Assembly (NCBI GenBank): GCA_945957095.1
Contig: CAMFKD010000003.1
Coordinates: forward strand, 1-32,400
Length of the DNA: 32,400 nucleotides
DNA from: an uncultured Chlamydiae bacterium
GTDB taxonomy: Bacteria > Chlamydiota > Chlamydiia > Chlamydiales > JAJFMA01
Direction of reading: 5' to 3'
Shown in pieces: positions 1 through 8,500 of the stretch. The translations under genes and the position numbers were made by a program. The notes under the pieces are model-generated. The model ran no database searches and was not told where the DNA came from. It saw nothing but the letters and a program-made list of their open reading frames with translations. Within the stretch, counting starts at the first letter, position 1, and the number at the start of each line of letters is the position of its first letter.

Positions 1-123
1 ACACATTTTAACCCTCTTATTTTTAACTAAATAAGATCCAGCGGGAATTGCTGTGTCTCCTGACTCCCTTCCTCCCAAATAAGCATTAAGGTAACATGAA
101 TGCTTTCAATAAGGTGATTGGCG

Positions 124-2592
124 ATGGCAAGCAAACAACACATCATCCTCAAGGGATGCCGGCAGAACAACCTGAAAAATATCAGCGTCAAGCTGCCGAA
201 GATAGCCATCTCGGTGATCACCGGTGTGAGTGGCTCGGGTAAGTCATCGCTCGCGTTCGACACCCTCTATGCAGAGGGACAGCGCCGCTTCTTGGAATAC
301 CTATCACCACAAGCGCGGCAGCTAATCCGCCAGCTTCCCAAGCCAGCTGTCGATATCATTGAGGGGTTATCACCAACATTAGCAGTGCAGCAAAGCAATA
401 CTGTGTTGTCGCCGCTGAGCACCGTCGCTACCTACACAGACGTCTATGATTTTCTATGCCTTCTCTTTGCGCGCGTTGGTCAGCAGCATAGCCCTACAAC
501 AGGCCGTCCTTTGACTCGCTATACACGTCAAGAAATCATCGAATTGCTCCTCACCGATTACCCCGAAGGACAACGGCTTCAACTGCTAGCCCCAGTTGTT
601 TTTGAATATGAAGGACTAGAAGAAACGCTACAGCGTTTGCAGAAAATGGGCTTTCTCCGCCTTCGCCTCAATGGCCAAGACTTCGAGGCAGGTCAAGCCA
701 TTCCCGACGCCGGCAACGCCAAAGTCATCGATGTCGTCGTCGACCGCGTCGTCATCCGCGAGGGACTACGAGAACGCCTCAGCAATTCTGTCGAAACGGC
801 GATGGACCTCAGCCAAGGCATCCTTAAAGTCATCGAAGGCGTAGAAGGCAACGAACGCTTTCTGACCGAAGTCTTCCTCTGTTCCGACAGTGGAGTTACC
901 TTCACCCCGCTGGAACCCGCCGATTTCAACTACCATTCGCCTAGAGGCGCATGCCCTACCTGCCAAGGACGCGGTGGCAAAGAAGTCGATGACAAGTGGG
1001 AACGCTGCCTCGCCTGCCTAGGCAGCCGCCTGAAAGCAGAAGCCTTAGCCTGCCTCATCGCCCGTTATAACATCGCCGACATTACTGCCATGACAGTCGA
1101 TGAGCTGCTAGGATCGATCGACCAATGGCCACTCACCGATGCAGCAGCACGCATCGCAGCCGAAATCATTCCCCAAATCAAGAATCGCCTAGCCTTTCTG
1201 CAAGAAGTCGGATTAGGCTACCTAGAGCTCAACCGCTCTAGCCGTACCCTCAGCGAAGGAGAAGCACAGCGCGTCCTGCTTGCCTCGCAAGTCGGCGCCG
1301 GCCTTTCCGGCATCCTGTACGTCTTAGACGAACCCTCGCGTGGGCTGCACCGCCGCGACATCACACACCTAGCCAAGGTTCTCAGTCAGCTGAAAGCCAT
1401 CGGCAACAGCATCGTCTTGGTGGAGCATGAACCCATGCTCATCGCCCAATCAGACCATGTGGTAGAAATTGGACCTGGATCAGGAACCCACGGCGGCCAA
1501 GTGATCTTTGAAGGTACCTATGCCGAGCTGCAGACATCTGACTCACCCACTGGACTGTGGCTCTCGGGAAGACGCACTGTTCCCACTCCTAAGAAGAGAC
1601 GAAAGAGCCTGTCATCGCTGAAGGTAAGTCATGCCTGTTGCCACAACCTCAAGGATGTCACCGTCGACATCCCCTTGGGTGTCCTAACAGGTCTCTGCGG
1701 CCTCTCCGGTTCAGGCAAGTCCACACTAGCGATCGATGTCATCGCTGCTGAGTTGGGAGGCTTGTTAGCCAAAGATACCCCCACACCCCATCTTACCAAC
1801 GCCAATCTCATCCAACGCCTGCAAGTCATCGAACAGCGCCCTAGTGGCGTCACAGTTCGTTCCACCCCTGCTACCTTCGTCGGCATCATGACAGCGCTAC
1901 GACAACTATATGCCATGACCAAGCTATCGCGTGCCCGCGGCTACACCCAAGCACGCTTCACCACCAACAAAAAAGGTGGACGTTGCGAAGCCTGTGAAGG
2001 ACTCGGCTTCCACCGCGTCAATATGGCATTTATGCCAGAGCTGTTTGTCACCTGTGAAGTATGCAAAGGCAAGCGCTATAACTACGAAACCCTTCAAGTG
2101 TTGTGGGAAGGGCTCTCCATCGCCGATGCCCTCGACCTGTCCGTCGAACAAGCACTTAAGCACTTCAGCAACATTCCACAGCTTGCCAACCCTCTTCAGC
2201 TCATGCAAGAACTCGGGCTTGACTACCTCACCTTAGGACAACACTTCAACACACTATCAGGCGGTGAGATCCAGCGCCTCAAGCTCATCGCCGAGCTCAC
2301 CCGCAGCAGCAGCGTGCCTACACTCTATATCATGGATGAGCCCTGCGTCGGCCTCCACTTCAGTGACGTCGCCAAACTCACCAACATCCTACATCGCCTC
2401 GTCGACGAAGGCCACTCTGTCTTGGTCGTCGAACACAACCTCCTGCTGCTACAGCAATGCGACTGGCTCATCGAGATGGGCCCAGAGGGAGGTCCTAAAG
2501 GTGGCCACATCCTCTTTCAAGGCACCCCAGAGCAACTAGCCAAAGCCCCTACCCCTACAGGCGAGATCCTCGCAGGTCAACGCACATCATAA
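124..2592 (+). CDS. uvrA: Compact UvrA-like excinuclease ABC subunit A
   Basis: UvrA is the dimeric ATPase that recognises DNA damage in nucleotide excision repair and loads UvrB. Two ABC cassettes are visible: Walker A GVSGSGKSS near residue 34 and GLSGSGKST near 526, Walker B LDEPSRGLH and MDEPCVGLH, and signatures LSEGE (altered from LSGGE) and LSGGE. The UvrB-binding stretch (RLQLLAPVV to VVVDRVV) is present. The first zinc module keeps CPTC and CLAC, but they are only about 16 residues apart, so the insertion domain normally between them is missing. The second zinc module (CEAC, CEVC) is intact. The N-terminal Cys usually following ARVG is absent. The product is 822 residues against about 940 for typical UvrA; chlamydial UvrA is, from memory, a roughly 1,790-residue double protein. 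I chose ATG124 because AAGG at 111-114 is 9 nt upstream; TTG118 is too close to that site. The 3' end overlaps convergent cutA by 16 bp. Confidence 0.85.
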   Translation: MASKQHIILKGCRQNNLKNISVKLPKIAISVITGVSGSGKSSLAFDTLYAEGQRRFLEYLSPQARQLIRQLPKPAVDIIEGLSPTLAVQQSNTVLSPLSTVATYTDVYDFLCLLFARVGQQHSPTTGRPLTRYTRQEIIELLLTDYPEGQRLQLLAPVVFEYEGLEETLQRLQKMGFLRLRLNGQDFEAGQAIPDAGNAKVIDVVVDRVVIREGLRERLSNSVETAMDLSQGILKVIEGVEGNERFLTEVFLCSDSGVTFTPLEPADFNYHSPRGACPTCQGRGGKEVDDKWERCLACLGSRLKAEALACLIARYNIADITAMTVDELLGSIDQWPLTDAAARIAAEIIPQIKNRLAFLQEVGLGYLELNRSSRTLSEGEAQRVLLASQVGAGLSGILYVLDEPSRGLHRRDITHLAKVLSQLKAIGNSIVLVEHEPMLIAQSDHVVEIGPGSGTHGGQVIFEGTYAELQTSDSPTGLWLSGRRTVPTPKKRRKSLSSLKVSHACCHNLKDVTVDIPLGVLTGLCGLSGSGKSTLAIDVIAAELGGLLAKDTPTPHLTNANLIQRLQVIEQRPSGVTVRSTPATFVGIMTALRQLYAMTKLSRARGYTQARFTTNKKGGRCEACEGLGFHRVNMAFMPELFVTCEVCKGKRYNYETLQVLWEGLSIADALDLSVEQALKHFSNIPQLANPLQLMQELGLDYLTLGQHFNTLSGGEIQRLKLIAELTRSSSVPTLYIMDEPCVGLHFSDVAKLTNILHRLVDEGHSVLVVEHNLLLLQQCDWLIEMGPEGGPKGGHILFQGTPEQLAKAPTPTGEILAGQRTS

Positions 2593-2921
2593 GTCGATAG
2601 ATCGGGAGCACTCTCGCGCAGCCAACGCAGATATTCCTCGTTCCCCCCATCGATAATATGATAGAGAACCTCCGGAATGTCATACTTGGCGTTGGAGAGA
2701 ATCACCTCCTTAACCTTATCAAACCTCGTTAGCAACGTCTTGTAGACCACCTTGCTCTCTTGCACCGTCTCCAATCTGTTGTCTAACATTGCGATCGACT
2801 CCACCCAAGGGATAATCTGCGCCGAAGCCACCAAACGCTCTTGCACTAAAAAGCGGCTAACAAGGCGTGCCTCATCAATACTGCCCGACGTCCATGTAAT
2901 CTCGATTAACTCATCAGCCAT
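2577..2921 (-). CDS. cutA: CutA1 family divalent-ion tolerance protein
   Basis: CutA1 proteins are small trimeric cytoplasmic proteins with a ferredoxin-like fold, linked historically to copper and other divalent-metal tolerance; their exact role is unsettled. The 114-residue product carries the family pattern: an early WTS..DEA segment, LVASAQIIPWVESI (the usual LAAC-NI-P-V-S-Y stretch with Ala and Ser where many homologues have Cys), ESKVVYKTLLTRFD, and a DIPEVLYH-IIDGGNEEYLRWL ending that matches the E-P-E-I ... GN-YL-W region. The start is fixed by a perfect AGGAGG seven bases upstream of ATG (2921 reading left). An upstream in-frame extension exists but lacks such a site and shows no family similarity. 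It converges on the uvrA-like gene with a 16-bp overlap of their ends and diverges from the S9 peptidase gene. Confidence 0.85.
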   Translation of the reverse strand: MADELIEITWTSGSIDEARLVSRFLVQERLVASAQIIPWVESIAMLDNRLETVQESKVVYKTLLTRFDKVKEVILSNAKYDIPEVLYHIIDGGNEEYLRWLRESAPDLSTYDVR

Positions 2922-2990
2922 CTGTCGCCTCCTGTTCGTACCGTTGCCAGGAATGTACCATAAAATAAAGAGAAGAACAAATAACGAATC

Positions 2991-3020
2991 TTGACCTCTT
3001 TGCCACTCGTACACTAAAAT
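2991..3020 (+). promoter_or_regulatory. Sigma-70-like promoter for the S9 peptidase gene
   Basis: TTGACC (2991-2996) and TAAAAT (3015-3020) each match the consensus hexamers at five of six positions and are separated by 18 bp. The predicted transcript would start near 3027, about 30 nt before ATG3058. Chosen by eye only. Confidence 0.5.
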
Positions 3021-3057
3021 TGACCACTATTATTGATTGCGAAGGAGCCCACATACC

Positions 3058-5022
3058 ATGACTAAATCATCGAAGCTACTGGTCCCCGGTGCCGTCATTG
3101 TGATGATCACAGCCTTGCTCTTAATCTTCGCCCTGCCAGGACCTAGCACACCACCCCCTTTGATTCCTCGCACCATCCTCTTTGGACACCCTGTGAAGAC
3201 CAACCCACGCCTATCGCCCGACGGCTCACAGATCGCCTTTCTAGCACCCGATCATCGCGACGTCCTTAACGTCTGGGTAGCCCCTATCGACAACCTGTCA
3301 GAAGCCCGCCCTATCACCTCAGAACCTAAACGCGGCATCCGCTCCTACTTCTGGCAATGGGACGGTAAAGGCATCCTTTACACCCAAGATGTCGATGGCA
3401 ACGAAGACTGGCACCTTTACCAAACGCGCCTCGACACTAAAGTGACCCGCGACCTCACCCCCTTTAGTAGTGTACGCGCCGCAATCGTTGGTTATCACCA
3501 AGACCATCCTAATGAGATCCTCGTCGCTCTAAATCTCCGTGACCCCACCCTCTTCGACGTTCACCGCATCGCACTCGATAGCGGCGCTATCACCCTCGAC
3601 ACCACGAATCCTGGCGACGTCACTGGCTGGGTCGCCGACCACAATCTGCAGGTACGCTCAGCACAAGCCTACACACCCGATGGCGGCATCATCATCCGCG
3701 TCCGAGACGACGTACAAACCCCTTGGCGCGACCTCATCGCCTGGGGGCCAGAAGAAGGAGCCGGTGGTGCTGAAGCCTTCACAGCCGATGGGACAAGCCT
3801 CTATGTCCTCTCTAGCTTAGATAACGACACAGTACGCCTCCTTAAAATCGATAATACAACAGCACAGCAGAAAGTTATCGCCCAAGACCCCTCCTATGAC
3901 CTAGAAGATATTCTCATTCACCCCACTACACACCACCTACAAGCTGTTGGCGTCGAGCGTGACCGCTACGGTTGGATCATCCTCGACAAAGGAATCAAAA
4001 ACGATTTTCAGACCCTGGAGAAGCTTGCTGGACCAGCATTTCAGATCGTCAGTCGCACCAGAGATGACACCAAGTGGATTGTCTCTGCGCGGCGCGACGA
4101 CAGCCCCACCACCTTCTACCTCTATGACCGTTCTAGTAAGCACGCCAAAGAGCTTTTTACCACGCTACCCGAGCTCAAAGACTATACCCTCGTGCCTATG
4201 CAGCCCGTCAAAATAACAGCGCGCGATGGGCTTCAGTTGGAAGGATACCTCACCCTTCCAGCTGGCAGAAAAGCTAAAGAGCTCCCCACTATCCTCTACG
4301 TCCATGGAGGCCCTTGGGTGCGCGACACCTGGGGTTTCAATCCCGTGGTTCAGTGGCTAGCTAACAGAGGTTACGCCGTCCTGCAAATCAACTACCGCGG
4401 TTCTAGTGGGTATGGCAAAGCCTTCTACAATGCCGGGGATAAGGAATGGGGCGCTAAGATGCACGACGACCTCCTTGACGCCAAAAACTGGCTGGTCGAA
4501 AGAGGTATTGCCCCTGCGGATAAAGTTGCTGTCTACGGCGGCAGTTATGGTGGTTACGCCACCTTGGTTGGTTTAGCCTTCACACCTGAAGAATTCTGCT
4601 GTGGCATAGACGTCGTCGGCCCCTCGAATCTCCTTACCCTTCTTAATAGCCTCCCCCCTTATTGGGAGTCAGCACGTGCACACTTCAACAGACGTGTAGG
4701 TGACATTGTGTTAGAAGAAGAGCTATTGAAGGACCGATCTCCCCTCTTTAAAGCGCATCAGATCAACCGTCCCCTTCTCATTGCACAAGGAGCCCACGAT
4801 CCCCGCGTCAAACAGCATGAAAGCGACCAGATCGTCAGCGCCATGCGGCAGCAAGATAAACCCGTCGAATACCTTGTTTTTCCTGACGAAGGCCATGGCT
4901 TTGCGCAGCCTCAGAATAGGTTGCGCTTTTATGCTGCAGCTGAGCACTTCCTTGCAGAGCACCTTGGAGGCAGCGAACAGCCCCCCACACCACAAGAAGA
5001 GTGGGAGCCCCTGCGCCACTAA
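3058..5022 (+). CDS. S9 family prolyl-oligopeptidase-type serine peptidase, membrane-anchored or exported
   Basis: Members of this family (acylaminoacyl peptidase / dipeptidyl peptidase-like) hydrolyse short peptides. They use an alpha/beta-hydrolase domain capped by a beta-propeller. The 654-residue product starts with a lysine-containing head and a hydrophobic segment of about 20 residues ([20 protein letters not shown]), so it is exported or anchored. Residues of about 40-370 show propeller-type repeats ([32 protein letters not shown]). The C-terminal 270 residues hold the catalytic triad: Ser496 in GGSYGGYA, Asp581 in GAHDPRV and His613 in DEGHGF. The LYVHGGPW oxyanion segment precedes them. 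ATG3058 was chosen over the in-frame TTG at 3037 because AAGGAG (3041-3046) lies 11 nt upstream of the ATG. A terminator-like repeat follows 38 bp after the stop. Confidence 0.9.
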   Translation: MTKSSKLLVPGAVIVMITALLLIFALPGPSTPPPLIPRTILFGHPVKTNPRLSPDGSQIAFLAPDHRDVLNVWVAPIDNLSEARPITSEPKRGIRSYFWQWDGKGILYTQDVDGNEDWHLYQTRLDTKVTRDLTPFSSVRAAIVGYHQDHPNEILVALNLRDPTLFDVHRIALDSGAITLDTTNPGDVTGWVADHNLQVRSAQAYTPDGGIIIRVRDDVQTPWRDLIAWGPEEGAGGAEAFTADGTSLYVLSSLDNDTVRLLKIDNTTAQQKVIAQDPSYDLEDILIHPTTHHLQAVGVERDRYGWIILDKGIKNDFQTLEKLAGPAFQIVSRTRDDTKWIVSARRDDSPTTFYLYDRSSKHAKELFTTLPELKDYTLVPMQPVKITARDGLQLEGYLTLPAGRKAKELPTILYVHGGPWVRDTWGFNPVVQWLANRGYAVLQINYRGSSGYGKAFYNAGDKEWGAKMHDDLLDAKNWLVERGIAPADKVAVYGGSYGGYATLVGLAFTPEEFCCGIDVVGPSNLLTLLNSLPPYWESARAHFNRRVGDIVLEEELLKDRSPLFKAHQINRPLLIAQGAHDPRVKQHESDQIVSAMRQQDKPVEYLVFPDEGHGFAQPQNRLRFYAAAEHFLAEHLGGSEQPPTPQEEWEPLRH

Positions 5023-5060
5023 CCCCCCTTTCGCCCAGCGCAGCAAGACTTATCTCTCTC

Positions 5061-5114
5061 GCTAAGCGCAGCGAAGCTGTGGAGTGCTCGAGCTTGCTCG
5101 AGCTTTCACTCTTT
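5061..5114 (+). terminator. Copy 1 of the dispersed 3'-end hairpin element
   Basis: Conserved AGCGCAGCGAAGCTGTGGAG leads into a perfect hairpin, GCTCGAGC-TT-GCTCGAGC (5086-5103), with flanking AGTG/CACT able to extend the stem, then a T-rich tail. It lies in sense orientation 38 bp past the S9 peptidase stop. Five related copies occur in the window. Confidence 0.65.
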
Positions 5115-5180
5115 AGAACAACTGACAGGGCAGAATGGATATGGACAACACAGACGTAAAAGGAAGCTAAACGTCTATAA

Positions 5181-5346
5181 GAGGTAATTGCAGAAGTCGC
5201 TTTTGAGGGCGAATTTGATGATTTTGACGTCGGTTCGGTTTCTCGCAAATCGACATATCCTGTTAGGTATAGGCGATTTGCGAGAAATTCGAATCCGACG
5301 TTAAAAGCGCGGATTCGCCCTCAAAATGGACTTCTGCAATTACCTC
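5181..5346. repeat. 166-bp near-perfect palindrome (MITE-like)
   Basis: The left arm (5181-5252) and right arm (5274-5346) are about 72 bp each and nearly complementary over their full length. Both outer ends are GAGGTAATTGCAGAAGTC and its complement, and the inner ends are TCTCGCAAATCG and CGATTTGCGAGA. A 21-nt loop lies between. No coding potential is evident. The right outer end plus about 45 bp of its flank recurs at 27983-28042, so this is a dispersed element, not a one-off hairpin. It fills most of the 490-bp gap before the Rhs gene. Confidence 0.75.
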
Positions 5347-5513
5347 ATAATGTCCATTACGTCTATTCAGTCTATGTCCATCGTCCATCCCCCCTTTCTT
5401 AATCAACGAAACAAAAAATTCCACTTGTCAATTTTCCACAACATCTGACATCGTTGAACTCAATAATTGAAATTTTAGTTCACAAACAAACATTGAGAGC
5501 AAAGATCAGAAAT

Positions 5514-8500
5514 ATGTTCCCAAAACGTATGCTAGCCTTGTTAGTGGTTATCGCAACAGCATCCTATATGCCGTTAAAGGCGACTGAGTCCCATGTTAGA
5601 GATCACCTTCCATTTTCAGAAGTTGAGGGCGATCCCTCCTCCATTATTGGAGGCTGTGTCAACATTCTCACAGGTTCTTATGTAGAATCAGAAGTCGATC
5701 TATCAATGCCAGTTCCAGAACCTCTCGAACTACAACGTTTTTACAATTCGCTGATCCAGACCAACGAAGCTCTCTTTAGCAATTGGACATATAATATCAA
5801 TCCTTACGCCATTATGGATAAGGCAGACGATCAGCTTGTACTAACCGTTCCGGAAAGCAATGGAGGAGCCGTCATTTACAAAGGAGATCAACATCAAGTC
5901 TCCTATGTTCCGCATGAGAAAAAGGTCACACCACAATGGGTTGAGCAATATAAAAGCGGGTATACCAATACCGGCAGTGGCGACATATCAGGAAAGACAA
6001 ACTTAAAGAACCAGATTGCATGGTTTGACTATCCAAGAAGCCATGACATCCATACCTATCTCTGCGATGGCTGCACCAGAATATTTGCCCCTATGATACA
6101 GCCTTGGAAACGGGAACAGCCCCTCCCAGTCCGATTCATCCTTAGAAAAGAGACAAGACCTAATGGCAATGAGATCTTCTATGATAATCATCTCTATGAT
6201 TTGGACAAATTGGAGGACGGAGGAGGGCCAGATACACGGCGGCTGATTGACTATGTGCGCTACACCAGCGCTGGAGGAGGGCAAACACTCAACACATTTC
6301 GGATTAACTATGGTCAGGTGTACTTAGGGCACGATTATCCGGTGGTGAAAATACAAGCTGACGATGGTCGAGAAGTCGAATACAAGATGCGTCGCTTTAC
6401 CTACAAACCGAACCGCAACAAACATCATCACTTCTATATCACCGAGGTGAACCGCCCCAATGCCCCCAAAGTAAATTACACCTATTACAACTGGAAGACC
6501 TGGAGATGCGGCAATGTCGAACACAAGATAGTCGCAGGTCGTATTGTTAGAAAAATCGGCTACTACCATAGCGGACTTAACCTAGTAGGCAAAGACAAAA
6601 TCGAGACGAAGAAAGAAGATGGACGTAACCATCGTGTCTCATTGCTGTACGCTCCGGTTGGAACAGACGAAAACTGTGTCATCACTCACCGCTTTTACTA
6701 CTACTTCGACAAGTACATCAACTGGGCACAGGTAGTAGACGCGAGAGAGCAGTACACATGCTACATCTGGGATAAGCAGGAACGATTAAAGTCTATTCGC
6801 CGTTGTTGCGGCGGTCCTACAAAAAGCTATTATTGTGCGGAGAACTTTTTTTGGGGCCATAAAGATTCCAATCAATTAGGAAATTTGATTTCAAAAGCTC
6901 TTGTCGATGAACAAGGGATTGTGCGCTCCTGTCGCTTTCTCGAATACGACAGCAAGCATAATGTCACAGCAGAGCATACAATTGGTAACCTAAGCGGTAT
7001 CTGCACGAGTAACCCCACAATCAATGCTGATGGAATACCCGCTCTAAATGGGTGTGAAGAATATATCGTCCGCCGAGGCTATACCCATGATTCCCACAAC
7101 AGATTGCACTGGGAACGACATCCGAACGGAAAAGAGATCGTCATTGACTATCGTCCTGGAACACACCTTATCACCAAGAAACTCATCAAAGACGATAAAG
7201 GCATCCTTGCGCGAGAGTTTCATGTCTACGACGATTACGGAGTCACCGTCAAAACCATCCACGACGATGGACAAAGTAACAATCCAGATGATCTATCCGG
7301 CGTAACGTGCCGCAAGATCACCTACATCACACCTCGGCATAACAAGCCATGCTTTGGATTGCCCGAGGTGGTAGAAGAGCGATACCTAGACCTTGAATCT
7401 AGAACAGAACAATTTCTTTCAAAGACAGTCTATACCTATTCAAAAGAAGGATGGGTCACTCAGGAAGATCATTATGATAGCCATCACGAACATCGTTATT
7501 CTATTCGACGTGAATTTGACTACATGGGGAACCCAATAATAGAGCAAAACGCCTTGGGACATATTACAGAGAAGCGTTACGACGCCTGGGGCAACAAGAT
7601 TTATGAGCAAGGTCCAGATCATTCCTTCCACTTTGAATACACCTACGATACCGCTAACCGCCTAATTGCAGAAGAACGCGTATGTGACGATGGCCGCCGT
7701 TTCAAAAAATCCTATCGCTATGATCATTGCAATAACAAGATTGCTTATGTCGATACGTTTGGTCAAGAAACCGTTTACCGCTACGATCCATTAGGTAGGC
7801 TCATAGAAACTGTGTTTCCCCCTTTTGTCAATGATGAAGGCAAACTCATCCAACTCAGTTCAAAACAGGAATATGACATAGCCAATAACGTGGTAACGAC
7901 CATTGACGTTGATGGCAATGTCACGCAAAAAACCTACAACATCCGAGGTAAACCAGTCACGACACAGAATCCCGATGGCAGTAATGAACAGTGCGTCTAC
8001 AACCTAGACGGTACCCTTAAAGAACAAACTGCAGTCAATGGACTTACCACCAAGTTGTCCTACGACACCTGGGGCAATTGCATTCGAAAAGACATCTACT
8101 CACAGCAAGGACAGCTACTATCCACAACCTCAGCGATCTATCAGTGTGACCGACTGCTATCCGAGACAGACGCCAACGGCAATATCACAACGTATCAATA
8201 CGATGGCGCTGCACGCCTAATCGCGATCATCAAGCCCAGCACTACCATTCGCTATACCTATGATAGCTTAGGACGTCGTCATAAGACGATCCAAACCTAC
8301 GGTTCAGCACCACATGACGTGCGGATCACCATTACCGAATACGACCTTCTCCAGAACATTCTTGAAGAAAGGCAAGAAGACTATCTCGGCAACGTCTTAA
8401 CTCGAACGGTCAACGCCTATGACATGAATGGGCAGCGCACTCATGTCACCACTTATAGCACTGAAGGTGCCTGTACGACCATCACCACCTACAACAGCCA

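Noticed and set aside
118-123. TTG start two codons upstream for the uvrA-like gene
   Set aside because: AAGG at 111-114 would be only 3 nt away from TTG118 but 9 nt from ATG124, the normal spacing.
5225-5300. tRNA-like TTCGAATCC sequence
   Set aside because: It is part of the right arm of the 166-bp palindrome; no acceptor stem, anticodon arm or tRNA layout could be built around it.
5454-5513. TTG start giving a 20-residue longer Rhs protein
   Set aside because: It would place a clear signal peptide internally and has no better ribosome binding site.
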